DNA of 64,000 nucleotides from Mycolicibacter kumamotonensis (GCF_002086285.1 NZ_MVHU01000001.1:186001-250000), one strand, 5' to 3'. Counted from the first letter of the stretch, positions 11,647-22,375 are shown. The notes: generated from the sequence alone by a model not told the origin. Program-made: numbers and translations.

Positions 11647-12405
11647 AAGTCCGCCGACACCGCAATCCCGCAGGCGTTGCGCAGCGCATGGCCGGCCCTG
11701 GTGGCCACCGCGCGCCAAGTAGCGGTGTGGCGGTTGGCATTGACCACCGCGGCGATCGTGATCCTGGTGGCGGTGGCGCTGCTGGTTCCGGTGCCCACCG
11801 CCGTGCAGTTGCGCGACTGGGCCCAGACCCTCGGCCCGTGGTTTCCGCTGGCCTTTCTGACCGCGCACACCGTGGTCACCGTATTCCCGTTCCCCCGGAC
11901 CGCCTTCACACTGGCCGCCGGCCTGCTGTTCGGGCCCTGGCTCGGTGTGGTCCTGGCGGTGGCCGCCAGCGCGCTCAGCGCGGTGACCGTGCTGATCCTG
12001 ATGCGGGTGTTCGGATGGCAGCTGAGCCGGGTGGTGCGCCATCCCCGGATGGACTCGCTGGACGCGCGCCTGCGCCACCGGGGGTGGCCGGCGGTGGTGT
12101 CGCTGCGGCTGATTCCGGCCATCCCGTTCTCGGTGATCAACTACGCCGCCGGCGCATCGGCGGTGCGGCTGCTGCCCTACACGGTGGCCACCCTGATCGG
12201 TCTGCTTCCCGGCACCGCCGCGGTGGTGGTGCTCGGGGACGCCCTCACCGGCGATGTGAGCCCGCTGCTGTTCGCGGTGTCGGCGTGTACGGCCGCCGTC
12301 GGGGTGGCGCTGCTGGTCTATGAGGTGCGCACCCATCGTCGATACCCGAACGCCGCGGATACCGCCGTGACCGAGGAGCCCGCCGAACCGGCGGTGACCT
12401 GCTGA
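11644..12405 (+). CDS. VTT/DedA-family integral membrane protein (Rv1491c-like)
   Basis: A 253-residue polytopic membrane protein of the VTT (SNARE-associated / TVP38) family, whose members include lipid scramblases or flippases and membrane-homeostasis proteins. One hydrophobic segment near residues 20-45 precedes the core: FPFPRTAFTLAAGLLFGPWLG, then RLIPAIPFSVINYAAGAS and a C-terminal pair of helices. The frame is open to an ATG at 11548, but GTG 11644 gives the length of the M. tuberculosis homologue (252 residues as I recall) and sits at leaderless distance from TACGCT. It is divergent from mutA and followed 2 nt later by the F420-type reductase gene. Substrate unknown. Confidence 0.83.
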   Translation: MKSADTAIPQALRSAWPALVATARQVAVWRLALTTAAIVILVAVALLVPVPTAVQLRDWAQTLGPWFPLAFLTAHTVVTVFPFPRTAFTLAAGLLFGPWLGVVLAVAASALSAVTVLILMRVFGWQLSRVVRHPRMDSLDARLRHRGWPAVVSLRLIPAIPFSVINYAAGASAVRLLPYTVATLIGLLPGTAAVVVLGDALTGDVSPLLFAVSACTAAVGVALLVYEVRTHRRYPNAADTAVTEEPAEPAVTC

Positions 12406-12407
12406 GC

Positions 12408-12887
12408 ATGTCTATCCTCGCCGACGCCGCCAGTCGACTGTTGCGTTCGCGGCGGCTGATGCGGGCGCCGACCTGGCTGTATCGGGCACGGCTCGGCGGC
12501 CTGCTCGGCGGGCGACTGCTGATGCTCGAACACATCGGGCGCAAGACCGGGAGCGCACGCCGGGTCGTTCTGGAAGTCCTTGAGGCCCAAGGCCATCCGC
12601 GAGCCGACACCTACATCGTGGCGTCGGGCTTCGGGGACCGCGCCCAATGGTTCCGCAACATCCTCGCCAATCCCCGGGTACGGGTCTACGCCGGCAGCCG
12701 GCGCCCCGCACCGGCCACCGCCCGCGTACTCGACCAAGGCGAGGCGGACCGGGTGCTGGGCGACTACATCCAGCGCCATCCCCGCGCCTGGGAACAGTTC
12801 AGCGCCGTGCTCGAACGGACGCTGGGCGAGCCGGTGACCGCCACCGATACCGCGCTTCCGATGGTCGAGCTGCGGTTGGACCGCTAG
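12408..12887 (+). CDS. Deazaflavin (F420)-dependent nitroreductase-family protein
   Basis: A 159-residue protein of the Ddn-like split-barrel family (FDOR-A), which uses reduced F420 to reduce nitro compounds, quinones or other substrates. Family hallmarks are MLEHIGRKTGSARRV near residue 40, ASGFGDRAQWFRNILANPRVRV in the middle and a C-terminal ALPMVELRL. It starts 2 nt after the VTT gene stop, so they are probably cotranscribed. Its stop overlaps the stop of the convergent nitronate monooxygenase-like gene. The physiological substrate cannot be told. Confidence 0.8.
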   Translation: MSILADAASRLLRSRRLMRAPTWLYRARLGGLLGGRLLMLEHIGRKTGSARRVVLEVLEAQGHPRADTYIVASGFGDRAQWFRNILANPRVRVYAGSRRPAPATARVLDQGEADRVLGDYIQRHPRAWEQFSAVLERTLGEPVTATDTALPMVELRLDR

Positions 12888-13867
12888 CCGACGCTTCGGC
12901 CGCCCAGCAGACGCGCCGCCCCGGCGGTGAGCCCGGCCATGATGTCGCCGGCCGGAGCGGGGGCCCCGATCAACCCGGCGGCCTGGCCGACGGTGACGTT
13001 GGCGGTGCGGTAGTCGGCGTCGGCGACGGCCTGCCGGTATTGTGCGGCGACCGGCTCCCCCGCGGCCGCCAGTTCGGCTTCGGCGCCGTGCCACCGATCG
13101 GTGAAAGCGTTGCGCAGCACGCTCATGGTGTGCCCGGCCGGCCATCGGTGACCGCGGACCACGTCGTACACGCTGGTGCGGCAGGTGCTGTCGCCGGTGG
13201 CGGCCGCGACCGTCTGGCGTGCTGCGGGGGTGGTCAGCGCTTCGTCCGCGGAGTAGAAGAGGCTGCCGCACAGCACCCCGGATGCGCCGAGCATCAGCGC
13301 CGCTGCCAGACCGCGCCCGTCGGCGATGCCCCCGGCGGCCAGCACCGGGACGTCGCAATCGCGGGCGGCGACCAGATCGGCGATCTCGGGCACCAGGGTC
13401 ATGGTGGTGCGCCGGCCGCAGCCGTGCCCGCCGGCCTCGATACCCTGTGCCACAAGCACATCGGCGCCGCACGCCAGCGCGCGGGCGGCCTGGTCGAGAT
13501 CCTGGACCTGGCAGATCAGCCGCGCGCCCGAGCCCTTGATCGCCGCAGCGAACGGCGCGGGATCGCCGAACGAGAGCATGACCGCCGCCGGGCGGTAGCT
13601 CAGGGCCACCTCCAGCAGCCCAGGCTGTTCGGCCAGTGCCCAGGTGATGAACCCGCAGCCGACCCGGGCGTCGCCGGCCCGGTCGAATTCGCGCCGAAGC
13701 CAGGGTTCGTCGCCGTAGCCACCGCCGATCAGGCCCAGTCCACCCGCCCGGCTGACCGCCGCGGCCAGGCGGCCGCCGGCGGCGACGGCCATCGGCGCGC
13801 AGACCACCGGGTACTCGACATCGAGCAATTCGGTAAATGCTGTGGAAAGGGCATTGGCAAACAACAC
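12884..13867 (-). CDS. Nitronate monooxygenase / 2-nitropropane dioxygenase-like flavoprotein
   Basis: A 327-residue FMN-dependent TIM-barrel protein. Members oxidise nitronates, and many mycobacterial paralogues are of unknown substrate. Visible features are the N-terminal YPVVCAPMAVAAGGRLAAAVS, the FMN/catalytic loop AQGIEAGGHGCG and LAAGGIADGRGLAAALMLGASGV. GTG 13867 is chosen over the first frame start (13930) because GAGGAG stands 6 nt before it. It is transcribed away from the aquaporin gene, with a 149-bp shared upstream region. Confidence 0.8.
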   Translation of the reverse strand: MLFANALSTAFTELLDVEYPVVCAPMAVAAGGRLAAAVSRAGGLGLIGGGYGDEPWLRREFDRAGDARVGCGFITWALAEQPGLLEVALSYRPAAVMLSFGDPAPFAAAIKGSGARLICQVQDLDQAARALACGADVLVAQGIEAGGHGCGRRTTMTLVPEIADLVAARDCDVPVLAAGGIADGRGLAAALMLGASGVLCGSLFYSADEALTTPAARQTVAAATGDSTCRTSVYDVVRGHRWPAGHTMSVLRNAFTDRWHGAEAELAAAGEPVAAQYRQAVADADYRTANVTVGQAAGLIGAPAPAGDIMAGLTAGAARLLGGRSVG

Positions 13868-14016
13868 GAAGGGCTCCTCAATCCGGCAACAATTCGGTGT
13901 AAAACGCTCCACACATATCGGGAGGAACACCGGTACCCCGTTAAAGTCTTCCTCAGTGCCATGTGCGGGTACAGCACGATTTTAGAAGTACTCGACGGAT
14001 TGAAAGGACCGGATCA

Positions 14017-14694
14017 ATGGCTGATCGGAACGTCGCAGTGCGCAAGTATTTGACAGAATTGATCGGCACGTTTGTTTTCATGTTCGCGGTGATCGGCATC
14101 GTGTTATCCGGCACCGAATGTGTCGCCGCCACCGCGCTGGGCATCGGCTCGGTGCTGATGGTGATGGTGTACGCCAGCGGCCACATCTCCGGTGGTCACC
14201 TCAACCCGGCGGTCTCCATCGCCGCGTATCTGCGCGGCGCCCTGCCCGCAGGTGACCTGGGGCCCTACATCGTCGCTCAGTTGGTCGGCGCACTCGCGGC
14301 CTTCGGCGTGGGATTCGGGTTGTGGCACGACAAGTACTCGACCGGGACTCTGGATCTGAGCGGGGCCATCTGGCCGGCACTTCTGGCCGAGCTGATATTC
14401 ACCTTCGCGCTGTGCTACATCGTTCTGCACACCGCAACCAGCAAAGACAGTGCCGGTAACAGCTTCTACGGCCTGGCGATCGGGTTCATCGTGACCGTCG
14501 GCGTGGTGGCGGTCGGCGCCATCTCCGGTGCCGCGTTCAACCCGGCCATCACCTTCGGCCTGATGTTGTCGGGAATCTTCGCCTGGAAATACCTCTGGGT
14601 GTACCTGGTCGCGCAGGTACTCGGCGCGGTCGTGGCCGCCTACGCCTACAAGGCGACCAGCCTCGACGAGCACACCGCCGCCCGCAAGGGTTAG
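14017..14694 (+). CDS. Aquaporin-family (MIP) channel with non-canonical filter
   Basis: A 225-residue six-helix MIP channel for water or small neutral solutes in the cytoplasmic membrane. Both half-helix signatures are present: GGHLNPAVS (NPA 63-65) and GAAFNPAITF (NPA 175-177). In water and glycerol channels the second NPA is followed by Arg, which forms the ar/R filter; here it is Ile178. Aligning by eye with AqpZ, the other filter positions also appear hydrophobic or small. ATG 14017 has GAAAGGA 8 nt upstream. I know of no canonical aquaporin in M. tuberculosis, so the gene is accessory. Its stop overlaps the convergent DoxX-like gene by 3 nt. Confidence 0.88.
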   Translation: MADRNVAVRKYLTELIGTFVFMFAVIGIVLSGTECVAATALGIGSVLMVMVYASGHISGGHLNPAVSIAAYLRGALPAGDLGPYIVAQLVGALAAFGVGFGLWHDKYSTGTLDLSGAIWPALLAELIFTFALCYIVLHTATSKDSAGNSFYGLAIGFIVTVGVVAVGAISGAAFNPAITFGLMLSGIFAWKYLWVYLVAQVLGAVVAAYAYKATSLDEHTAARKG

Positions 14695-15086
14695 CGTCCG
14701 CGTCCCGAGTTCAGGGCCCGTACCCCGCCGTCGGCGGTGTGCGGGCCCTGAACCGTCATCGCCGCGAACACCGCCAGCAGCAGCACCGCGGGAACGATGT
14801 TCGCCACCCGGTTACCGACCCGCAGGTGAATTCCGAGCGCCCCGGCGAAGTACAGCGTCAACGCCGCGGTGGTCGCCCGCGCGACCAACGGGAAGCGGAA
14901 CACCGAGGCCAGACCCAGCGCGGTGACGGCTTTGGCCACCGGGACCGCCCGGCGGAGCCGGGGCGGGATGCGCATGGCATCCATGTTCGCCGCGACGTAG
15001 GGCACCGGGATCGCCGAGGCCACCGCGTCACCGGCCAGAAACGCCGCCAGTGCCGCGTAGGTCGGTCGCGCGGTCAGAACGCTCAC
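14691..15086 (-). CDS. Small DoxX-like membrane protein
   Basis: A 131-residue hydrophobic protein with about four predicted helices: an N-terminal [25 protein letters not shown] segment, [38 protein letters not shown] and a last helix before a polar tail. The pattern [14 protein letters not shown] fits the DoxX-like family; function unknown. The chosen GTG (15086) overlaps the TGA of the SPFH gene in a GTGA, so it is translationally coupled to the stomatin/NfeD pair. A longer frame to 15353 is only the SPFH gene read in another frame. Confidence 0.7.
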   Translation of the reverse strand: MSVLTARPTYAALAAFLAGDAVASAIPVPYVAANMDAMRIPPRLRRAVPVAKAVTALGLASVFRFPLVARATTAALTLYFAGALGIHLRVGNRVANIVPAVLLLAVFAAMTVQGPHTADGGVRALNSGRGR

Positions 15087-16237
15087 GCCAGGCCGGGATC
15101 GAGCTGCGGCGGGAGTATCGCGCCCTCGACCGGCTTGCGCGCATCTGCCTCGGCCTTGGCGACCGCCTGCGCGATCGCCGGGTCGGTCTGGGTGGTGAAC
15201 CAGTCGGCGACCTCGTCGCTGTCGTCCGCCGGAGAGGTCGGATCCTCGTCGACGGGCGACGGCTGGTACCGGAAGACACCGTCTTCGCCGGGCGCACCGA
15301 GCAGCTTGGTGAAGCCCTGCAGGGCGGTGTTGAAATCGCTGGGGACCACCCACACCTTGTTGGCCTCGCCGCGGGCCATCTCCGGCAGCACCTGCAGGTA
15401 CTGGTAGGCCAGCAGTTCGGGGGTGGGCCGGGCGGCCTTGATCGCGGCGAAGGTCTTCTCGATCGCCTTGGCCTGCCCCTGCGCCTGCAGGTAGGCGGCG
15501 GCCCGCTCGCCCTGGGCGCGCAGCATCCGGGATTGCCGCTCCGCCTCAGCGGCCAGGATCGCCGCCTGCTTGGCGCCCTCGGCGGTGAGGATTTCGGCCT
15601 GCTTCTCCCCCTCGGCCTGTTTGATCGCGGCTTCCCGCTGCCCCTCGGCGGTCAGGATCATCGCCCGCTTCTCGCGGTCGGCCTTCATCTGCTTCTCCAT
15701 CGACGCCTGGATCGACGGCGGCGGATCGATGCTGCGCAGCTCCACCCGGGCCACCCGCAGACCCCAGCGTCCGGTGGCCTCGTCGAGCACGCCGCGCAGT
15801 TGGCTGTTGATCACCTCGCGGGAGGTCAGCGTCTGCTCCAGGGTCATCCCGCCGACCACGTTGCGCAGCGTGGTGGTGGTCAGCTGCTCGACACCGACGA
15901 TGTAGTTGCTGATCTCATACACCGCGGCCTTGGGGTTGGTGACCTGAAAGTAGACGACGGTGTCGATGTTCAGCGTCAGGTTGTCCTCGGTGATCACCGG
16001 CTGCGGCGGGAACGACACCACCCGCTCGCGAAGGTCGATGCGGGCGCGCACCCGGTCGATGAACGGCACCAGCAGGGTCAACTGGCCGCTGACCGTGCGG
16101 CTGTAGCGGCCCAGCCTTTCGATCACCGCCGCTTCGGCCTGGGGAATCAGCGCCACCGACTTGGCGACCACGATCGCCGCGAACAACACCAGTACCGCCA
16201 GCAGAACCAGGCCGGTCGTTGCGCCTTCCATGAGCAC
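15083..16237 (-). CDS. SPFH/stomatin-family membrane protein (QmcA-like, Rv1488-like)
   Basis: A 384-residue protein with one N-terminal membrane helix ([22 protein letters not shown], about residues 10-30), an SPFH/Band 7 domain (from [15 protein letters not shown] to about 200) and a long Ala/Glu-rich coiled coil ([20 protein letters not shown]...). The family forms large membrane-associated oligomers that organise microdomains. It is preceded 9 nt upstream by an NfeD-type partner, the classical stomatin-NfeD pair, and overlaps the DoxX-like gene downstream. It corresponds by position to Rv1488. Confidence 0.9.
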   Translation of the reverse strand: MLMEGATTGLVLLAVLVLFAAIVVAKSVALIPQAEAAVIERLGRYSRTVSGQLTLLVPFIDRVRARIDLRERVVSFPPQPVITEDNLTLNIDTVVYFQVTNPKAAVYEISNYIVGVEQLTTTTLRNVVGGMTLEQTLTSREVINSQLRGVLDEATGRWGLRVARVELRSIDPPPSIQASMEKQMKADREKRAMILTAEGQREAAIKQAEGEKQAEILTAEGAKQAAILAAEAERQSRMLRAQGERAAAYLQAQGQAKAIEKTFAAIKAARPTPELLAYQYLQVLPEMARGEANKVWVVPSDFNTALQGFTKLLGAPGEDGVFRYQPSPVDEDPTSPADDSDEVADWFTTQTDPAIAQAVAKAEADARKPVEGAILPPQLDPGLA

Positions 16238-16246
16238 TCCCTTTCT

Positions 16247-16681
16247 CTACAAGACCTTGCCGACCACCGCGGTCGCCCCGTCGATATGCAACACCGTGAC
16301 CTGCTCGCCCGGTTCGAAGACATCCCCGTCGGCCAGCGGGCGGGCCGTCCAGATCTCGCCGTCGAGCTTCACCTGGCCGCCGTGCTGTTCGACGCGGTCG
16401 AGCACCAGCGCGGTCTTGCCCTGCAGGGCCCGCACCCCGGTCTCACTGCCCGCCCCGGCCCACAGCCTCCGCCGCAGGGCGGGACGTACCAGCACCAGCA
16501 GCAGCACCGACACGACCAGGAACACCGCGCCGTCGGTCCACAGCGGCCAGTCCGTCAGCCAGCTGACCCCGGCCGCCGACAGCGCGCCCCCGGACAGCAT
16601 CAGCAAGAACATGTCGCCGGTGAGCGCCTCGGCGCCGGCAAGCCCGAGCGCGAAGACCAACCAGACCAGGGCAGTCGACAT
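16247..16681 (-). CDS. NfeD-like membrane protein (Rv1487-like)
   Basis: A 144-residue short-form NfeD protein: three hydrophobic segments ([44 protein letters not shown]) followed by a C-terminal OB-fold of about 60 residues beginning [16 protein letters not shown]. It lacks the serine protease domain of long NfeD proteins. Short NfeD partners anchor or modulate the stomatin encoded next to them, here 9 nt downstream. Confidence 0.87.
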   Translation of the reverse strand: MSTALVWLVFALGLAGAEALTGDMFLLMLSGGALSAAGVSWLTDWPLWTDGAVFLVVSVLLLVLVRPALRRRLWAGAGSETGVRALQGKTALVLDRVEQHGGQVKLDGEIWTARPLADGDVFEPGEQVTVLHIDGATAVVGKVL

Positions 16682-16759
16682 GCGGCCAGGATAGCCCGAG
16701 ATTCACCCGAATCCGTGCGGACCGGACAGCCAGCGCGGACAACTACACTGCCTTGCATC

Positions 16760-17623
16760 ATGTGGTGTCCGAGTGTCTCGCTGTCGGTGTGGGCCAATGC
16801 CTGGCTCGCCGGTCAGGCCGCGCCAGACGACCTGTTGGACGCACTATCGGCCTGGGCGCCAGTGCAATCGGTGGCGGCCTACGACGCGATCAGCATCGGC
16901 GAGGCCGGCCTGCGCTGGTCCGGTGGGTCCGGCGGCGGCGCGGCGTCGCTGCTGCAGGTGGTGCGCGGCGCGGCGATGCAAGGCGCCGGTGCGGCCATCC
17001 AACCGGTGTTTCCGGTACCGGGCGATGTGCGCGGTCTGCCGGCCGGAACGGTCTTCGAGCGGGAAGCCATCCTCGCCGGCGAGGCGGTGCTCATCGGTGC
17101 GCCGGGCGCGGGGTCCCCGGTCGGGCTGGTGCCGGCGTTCAGCGACGACACCGACACCGCCGAGGACACCACCTTCCCGGCCGATGCCGAGGCCCCGGTG
17201 ACCGAGCTGTCCTGGACGGTCCATGCCGTGCCCGCCACGGTGCCGGTGGAGCATCACGATCTGGGTGAGGCGGAGTACGCGCTGCGGTCGGCGGTCCGGA
17301 CGGCAGCGGACGCCTTGGCCGTCACCGGCTCGGGCTGGGCCGGCCAGCTGGGCGACGATCCGCGAATGCTCGTCGAGCAGTTGGTGGAATCGCAACGGCA
17401 CCACCGCATCCCAGACCACGCACCGACTCGCGCGGTGCGCGTCTTGGAGACGGCCGCCCACGTCGATGCCATCATCACGGTCAGTTCCGGGCTCACCGTG
17501 GGGGCGCAGTCCTCGGCGGAGGTGCAGCACGCGACCGACGCGGTGCGGCCCCTGGCGGCGGTGGTGCGTTCCTCGCGCAGCGCCGCGGTGAGCGCGATCC
17601 TGCATTCGGCCTGGCGGCGCTAG
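16760..17623 (+). CDS. Conserved mycobacterial protein of unknown function (Rv1486c-like)
   Basis: A 287-residue soluble protein rich in Ala and Gly with no motif I can name; no signal peptide or membrane helix is seen. It matches Rv1486c in position, strand relation to hemH and length (288 residues as I recall). ATG 16760 is preceded by a -10-like TACACT (16744-16749) 10 nt upstream and no ribosome binding site, so the leader is very short. The 3' end overlaps the 3' end of convergent hemH by 4 nt. Much larger frames running through this gene from 15050 are not coding upstream of the ATG. Confidence 0.75.
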   Translation: MWCPSVSLSVWANAWLAGQAAPDDLLDALSAWAPVQSVAAYDAISIGEAGLRWSGGSGGGAASLLQVVRGAAMQGAGAAIQPVFPVPGDVRGLPAGTVFEREAILAGEAVLIGAPGAGSPVGLVPAFSDDTDTAEDTTFPADAEAPVTELSWTVHAVPATVPVEHHDLGEAEYALRSAVRTAADALAVTGSGWAGQLGDDPRMLVEQLVESQRHHRIPDHAPTRAVRVLETAAHVDAIITVSSGLTVGAQSSAEVQHATDAVRPLAAVVRSSRSAAVSAILHSAWRR

Positions 17624-18663
17624 GCCACCGGCGGCTGACCGGCGGGGGCGACGGCCGCGGCGCAGTGCGAGGAACCGCAGCGCGCACCGTTGACACCGAA
17701 GCCGCAGCCCAGCCCCACCGGGCCGGGCGCGCGTTCGGGTTCGCCGCCCTCGCGCAGTTCGTCGATGAGACCGCGCGCCAGGCGGGCCAATCGCCGATCC
17801 GCGTTCGGGGTGCTCGCGCGGGCGTAGGCGATTCCGGCGGCCTGCGCCTGCAGCCGCACTTCGTGGTCGAGATCCCAGACCACCTCGATGTTGTCGCTGA
17901 GGAACCCGATCGGACACACGATCACCGCGGGCACACCGGCAGCGGCCAACCCACCCAGGTGCGCTTCGACATCGGGCTCCAGCCAGGGCACCTGTGGGGG
18001 CCCGGAACGCGACTGCCACACCTGGTCGTAGTCGGTGTAGCCGGCCGCGGCCGCGACCAGTGCGGTGGCGTGGGCGACCTGGCGGCTGTAGAGCCGCGGG
18101 CCGTAGCGTTCGTCTGCGGCCACCGGTATCGAGTGCGCGGTGAACACCAGGCGTGCCGAGTCGCGCAGGCCGGCCGGCAACTCCTCGGCAGCGGTGGCGA
18201 TCGCCTCGGCGAACATCTCCACGAACAGCGGATGGTCGAAGTAGTGCCGCAGCTTGACCAGTTCGGGGGCCCGCTCTCCGACCGCCCGCCGCGCCCGGGC
18301 GATGTCTTCGGCGTACTGCTCGCAACCGGAATAGCCGCCCCAGGCCGAGGTCGCCAGCACCGCGGCGCGGCGGACGCCATCGGCGGCCATCTGCGCCACC
18401 ACGTCCTCAACGTAGGGTGCCCAGTTGCGGTTGCCGAAATACACGGGCAGCCCGGGCAATTCGGCACGCAACGCCTCGACCAGCCCCCGGTTGATGGCGT
18501 TGATCGGTGACACCCCGCCGAAATGCTGGTAATGCTCGGCGACGGCGTCGAGCCGATCCGGTGGCACGCCGCGGCCCCGGGTGACGTTTTCCAGGAACGG
18601 CCGAACCTGCTCGGGGCCTTCAGGTCCGCCGAAAGACAGCAGCAGGACGGCGTCTAGCGCCAT
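17620..18663 (-). CDS. hemH: Ferrochelatase (coproporphyrin/protoporphyrin type), Fe-S containing
   Basis: A 347-residue ferrochelatase inserting Fe(II) into the porphyrin ring late in heme synthesis. The catalytic His177 is in VFTAHSIP and the N-terminal [14 protein letters not shown] is typical. The C-terminal tail carries Cys320, Cys329 and Cys334, and an internal Cys114 lies in [10 protein letters not shown]: the pattern of the [2Fe-2S] cluster known in actinobacterial ferrochelatases. Actinobacteria use the coproporphyrin-dependent route, so coproporphyrin III is the likely substrate. The ATG directly abuts the inhA stop, placing hemH in the fabG1-inhA-hemH operon. Confidence 0.95.
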   Translation of the reverse strand: MALDAVLLLSFGGPEGPEQVRPFLENVTRGRGVPPDRLDAVAEHYQHFGGVSPINAINRGLVEALRAELPGLPVYFGNRNWAPYVEDVVAQMAADGVRRAAVLATSAWGGYSGCEQYAEDIARARRAVGERAPELVKLRHYFDHPLFVEMFAEAIATAAEELPAGLRDSARLVFTAHSIPVAADERYGPRLYSRQVAHATALVAAAAGYTDYDQVWQSRSGPPQVPWLEPDVEAHLGGLAAAGVPAVIVCPIGFLSDNIEVVWDLDHEVRLQAQAAGIAYARASTPNADRRLARLARGLIDELREGGEPERAPGPVGLGCGFGVNGARCGSSHCAAAVAPAGQPPVA

Positions 18664-19473
18664 TCAGAGCAACTGGGTGTGGGCGCCGCCGTCGGCGTAG
18701 ACGACCGTGCCGGTGGTCGCCGGCAGCCAGTCCGACAGCAGTGCGCAGACCGTCTTGGCCACCGGGGTGGGGTCTTTCATGTCCCAGCCGACCGGGGCGC
18801 GCTGGTCCCAGCCCTCCTCGAGCAGGCGGATCTGCTCACCGGCGCCCTCGCCCAGCGCACCGCCGACGATCGCACTCATCGCCAGGGTCCGGATCGGGCC
18901 GGCCGCAACGAGATTCGACCGCACGCCTTGTGGGCCGGCTTCCCGCGCGACGAAGCGGTTCACCGACTCCAGTGCACTCTTGGCCACCGTCATCCAGTTG
19001 TAGGCCGGCATCGCCCGCGTCGGGTCGAAGTCCATCCCGACGATCGAGCCGCCCGGGTTCATCACCGGCAGCGTCGCCTTGGCCAGGGAGGCGTAGGAGT
19101 AGGCGGAGATGTGAATGCCCTTGGCGACGTCCTCGTAGGGGGCGTCGAAGAACGGGTTGACACCCATCCCGGTCTGCGGCATGAACCCGATCGAGTGCAC
19201 CACGCCGTCGAGCTTGTTGCCCTCCCCGATCACCTCGGTGATCCGGTCGCCCAGGGTGTCCAGATGTTCCTGATTCTGCACATCGAGCTCCAGCAGCGGG
19301 GCCGGCTCCGGGAGACGATCGATGATGCGCTGGATCAGCCGCAGCCGGTCGAAGCCGGTGCACACCAGCTGCGCGCCGGCCTCCTGGGCCACCTTGGCGA
19401 TGTGGAATGCGATCGAGGAGTCGGTGATGATCCCGGTGACCAGAATCCGCTTGCCTTCGAGAATGCCTGCCAT
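18664..19473 (-). CDS. inhA: NADH-dependent enoyl-ACP reductase InhA
   Basis: A 269-residue short-chain dehydrogenase-type enoyl-ACP reductase of FAS-II, reducing trans-2-enoyl chains during mycolic acid synthesis. It has the same length and register as M. tuberculosis InhA. Catalytic Tyr158 and Lys165 are present (AYNWMTVAK), the cofactor loop is GIITDSSI (Ile16, Ile21) and Ser94 is wild type in HSIGF. None of the usual isoniazid-resistance residues is altered. An AGAGGA precedes the ATG by 9 nt; the gene lies 36 nt after fabG1 and immediately before hemH. Confidence 0.98.
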   Translation of the reverse strand: MAGILEGKRILVTGIITDSSIAFHIAKVAQEAGAQLVCTGFDRLRLIQRIIDRLPEPAPLLELDVQNQEHLDTLGDRITEVIGEGNKLDGVVHSIGFMPQTGMGVNPFFDAPYEDVAKGIHISAYSYASLAKATLPVMNPGGSIVGMDFDPTRAMPAYNWMTVAKSALESVNRFVAREAGPQGVRSNLVAAGPIRTLAMSAIVGGALGEGAGEQIRLLEEGWDQRAPVGWDMKDPTPVAKTVCALLSDWLPATTGTVVYADGGAHTQLL

Positions 19474-19509
19474 GTGAAAAATCCTCTGTCTTCGTGAGTG
19501 AACGAGTCG

Positions 19510-20280
<771 letters not shown>

Positions 20281-20286
20281 CAACAC

Positions 20287-20347
20287 GTTGACTCTGCGCT
20301 GAGGGCGCGAGCTACTCGCACTTCTGCGCCGTGAGCGCAGAGTCAAC
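20287..20347. repeat. Nested inverted repeat between the VWA gene and fabG1
   Basis: Perfect 14-bp arms, GTTGACTCTGCGCT (20287-20300) and its complement (20334-20347), enclose 33 nt that contain a second pair GGCGC/GCGCC and an inner GCGAG/CTCGC. The transcript would fold into a long three-tier hairpin. There is no T run, so it is not a textbook intrinsic terminator, though it could shield the fabG1 promoter from read-through. It looks like a repeated intergenic palindrome. Confidence 0.7.
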
Positions 20348-20361
20348 GGCCGCAGTCGACC

Positions 20362-21369
20362 TCAGGCGGGCAGGCGCCGGTTCAGCAGCAACGCCGCCAG
20401 CCCGGACAGCGCCAGGATGAATGCGCCCAGCCGCAACCAGCCGGTGGACGCGTCACCGCGGATCGTCTCGTAGCCGATCTGATCCTGCAGGGTGGCGTAG
20501 ACCTCCTTGAGCTGGGCCAGGCTGGAGGCGGTGTAGGCGGTGCCGCCGGAGAGGTCGGCGATCTTCTTCAGCGAATCGTCGTCGACCGGCACCGGCTGAC
20601 GTTGCTCGTTGATCTCGACGTAGCCGTAGGGCGTGCCGAACGAGATCGTCGAGACCGGCACCCCCTGGTCCTTGGCGGTGCGCGCCGCGGTGAACGCCCC
20701 CTTGGGGTTGTCCGGGTTGGACGGGACGGTCTCCTTCCCGTCGGACAGCAACACGATGCGGGCCGGAGGCGGTGTGTCGCCGCCGCCGATGACCGCGCCC
20801 ACGGTGGCGATCGCCTGCAGTGCGGTGAAGATGCCCTCCCCGGTGGCGGTCCGGTCGGCCAGTTGCAGCTTGTCGATCGCCGCCTTGGTGGCCTCGCGGT
20901 TGGTGGTCGGCGAGGTCAGCACGGTCGCGGTGCCGGCGTAGGCGATCAGCCCGAGGTTGATACCGGCGGTCAGCTCGTCGGCGAACTGCTTGCCGGCCTC
21001 CTGCGCGGCCACCAGCCGGCTGGGCTCGACGTCGGTGGCCCGCATCGACTGGGACACGTCGATCACCAGCATCACCACCGCACGGTTGCGCGGAATGCGC
21101 ACGTCGTGGGTGGGGCCGGCCATCGCGACGGTGAACAGCAGCAGCGAGCTCACCAGCAGCACCGCCGACAGGTGCCGCCAGCGGGTCGGCGCCTGGGGCG
21201 CCACGCTTTCCAGCAGCTCCATGTTGGCGAACCGCAGGATCCGCCGCTGCCGCGCCACCTGCATGAGGATGTACAGCGCGACCAGGCCCAGGACGACGAA
21301 CAAGAACAGGAAGAACCACGGGTGAGCGAAGCCGGACAGCGTCATCGGCCCGAGTAGCGGCAATGTCAT
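20362..21369 (-). CDS. VWA-domain membrane protein (Rv1481-like, BatA type)
   Basis: A 335-residue protein with two N-terminal membrane helices ([20 protein letters not shown] and [18 protein letters not shown]), a von Willebrand A domain whose MIDAS motif is DVSQS (Asp104, Ser106, Ser108), and a C-terminal helix ([16 protein letters not shown]). Such proteins work with MoxR AAA+ ATPases, encoded two genes upstream, in chaperone-like or cell-envelope functions. ATG 21369 gives exactly the length I recall for Rv1481; the longer frame to 21747 reads through the DUF58 gene in the wrong frame. Gap to that gene is 31 nt. Confidence 0.9.
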   Translation of the reverse strand: MTLPLLGPMTLSGFAHPWFFLFLFVVLGLVALYILMQVARQRRILRFANMELLESVAPQAPTRWRHLSAVLLVSSLLLFTVAMAGPTHDVRIPRNRAVVMLVIDVSQSMRATDVEPSRLVAAQEAGKQFADELTAGINLGLIAYAGTATVLTSPTTNREATKAAIDKLQLADRTATGEGIFTALQAIATVGAVIGGGDTPPPARIVLLSDGKETVPSNPDNPKGAFTAARTAKDQGVPVSTISFGTPYGYVEINEQRQPVPVDDDSLKKIADLSGGTAYTASSLAQLKEVYATLQDQIGYETIRGDASTGWLRLGAFILALSGLAALLLNRRLPA

Positions 21370-21400
21370 AGCAGACCTGTCTTTTGCATGCGGGTCGAAA

Positions 21401-22375
21401 TCAGGGCATCCCCGCCAGCGCCCCGCGCCGGCGTGACTCGACGAATCGGACGATGTCGGCGATCCAGTCCCGATCGGTGCGCAGTGCCAACAACGGTGCA
21501 CCGCAGCTGCGCAACGCGTGCGCGACGTCGGCGCGGTGGGCGGCGGCGGCCCGGGCGAAGTCGTCGCGCAGTTTGGCGTCGATGGTGAACTCTCGGGTGA
21601 CGCCGGATTCGGTGTCCTGCAACACCACATCGCCGACGTCGGGCAGTTCGACGTCACGCGGATCGAGCACCTCGATGCCCAGCACCTCGTGGCGGGCCGC
21701 GATCGCGCGCAGCGGCCGCATCCAGTTGATCGGCCCGAGGAAGTCACTGATCACGACGGCCATGCCGCGCCGCCGTTCGGGCCGGCGCAGTGCGTCGATG
21801 GCCGCCGCCAGGTCACCGCGCACCCCGACCGGGGCCCGTGGCGTGGTGGCGATGGTGCGCAGCAGCGTCTGCTCGTGGTTGCGCCCGGAGCGCGCCGGCA
21901 CCCGCACGATCCGTTCGCCGTTGGCCACCAACGCGCCCAGCCGGTTGCCGCCGCCGCTGTTGAGGAAGACGATGGCCGCGGCCGCGGCGACCGCGAGGTC
22001 GCGCTTCTCGCAGGTGGAGGTGCCGAAATCCATGCTGGCCGACATGTCGATCACCAGCCAGGTCTCCAGCTCCCGGTCGGCGATCATCTGCCGCACGTGC
22101 GGGTGGGTGGTGCGCGCCGTGACCGACCAGTCCATCCGGCGCACGTCGTCGCCCGGCTGGTAGAGCCGTGACTCGCCGGGTTCGGAACCCGGGCCGGGGA
22201 TCAGGCCGAGGTGATCGCCGTGCAGCACCCCGTCGAGCTTGCGTTTGACCGTCAGCTCAAGGGTCCGCAGCGCGGCGGCCAGCTTGGGGTCACGGATCCC
22301 GCCGCGCAGCATGGACGGCGGTGCGGTACTGGTTCCCGGGTCTGGTGCTCCCTGCCCGGTGCCCCGGTCGCTCAC
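21401..22375 (-). CDS. DUF58-domain protein (Rv1480-like)
   Basis: A 324-residue soluble protein with the DUF58 core: [27 protein letters not shown] near residue 80, a degenerate VWA-like stretch [13 protein letters not shown], and [22 protein letters not shown]58 proteins are standard partners of MoxR ATPases and VWA proteins. Its GTG start overlaps the moxR1 TGA in a GTGA, so translation is coupled. Molecular role not established. Confidence 0.9.
   Translation of the reverse strand: MSDRGTGQGAPDPGTSTAPPSMLRGGIRDPKLAAALRTLELTVKRKLDGVLHGDHLGLIPGPGSEPGESRLYQPGDDVRRMDWSVTARTTHPHVRQMIADRELETWLVIDMSASMDFGTSTCEKRDLAVAAAAAIVFLNSGGGNRLGALVANGERIVRVPARSGRNHEQTLLRTIATTPRAPVGVRGDLAAAIDALRRPERRRGMAVVISDFLGPINWMRPLRAIAARHEVLGIEVLDPRDVELPDVGDVVLQDTESGVTREFTIDAKLRDDFARAAAAHRADVAHALRSCGAPLLALRTDRDWIADIVRFVESRRRGALAGMP

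Noticed and set aside
15050..16759. 5' extension of the frame that ends at 17623
   Set aside because: It runs antisense through the SPFH and NfeD genes; the Rv1486c-like protein starts at ATG 16760.
20287..20347. Intrinsic terminator or CRISPR-like unit
   Set aside because: No T tract follows the hairpin on either strand, and there is no repeat-spacer series; described only as an inverted repeat.
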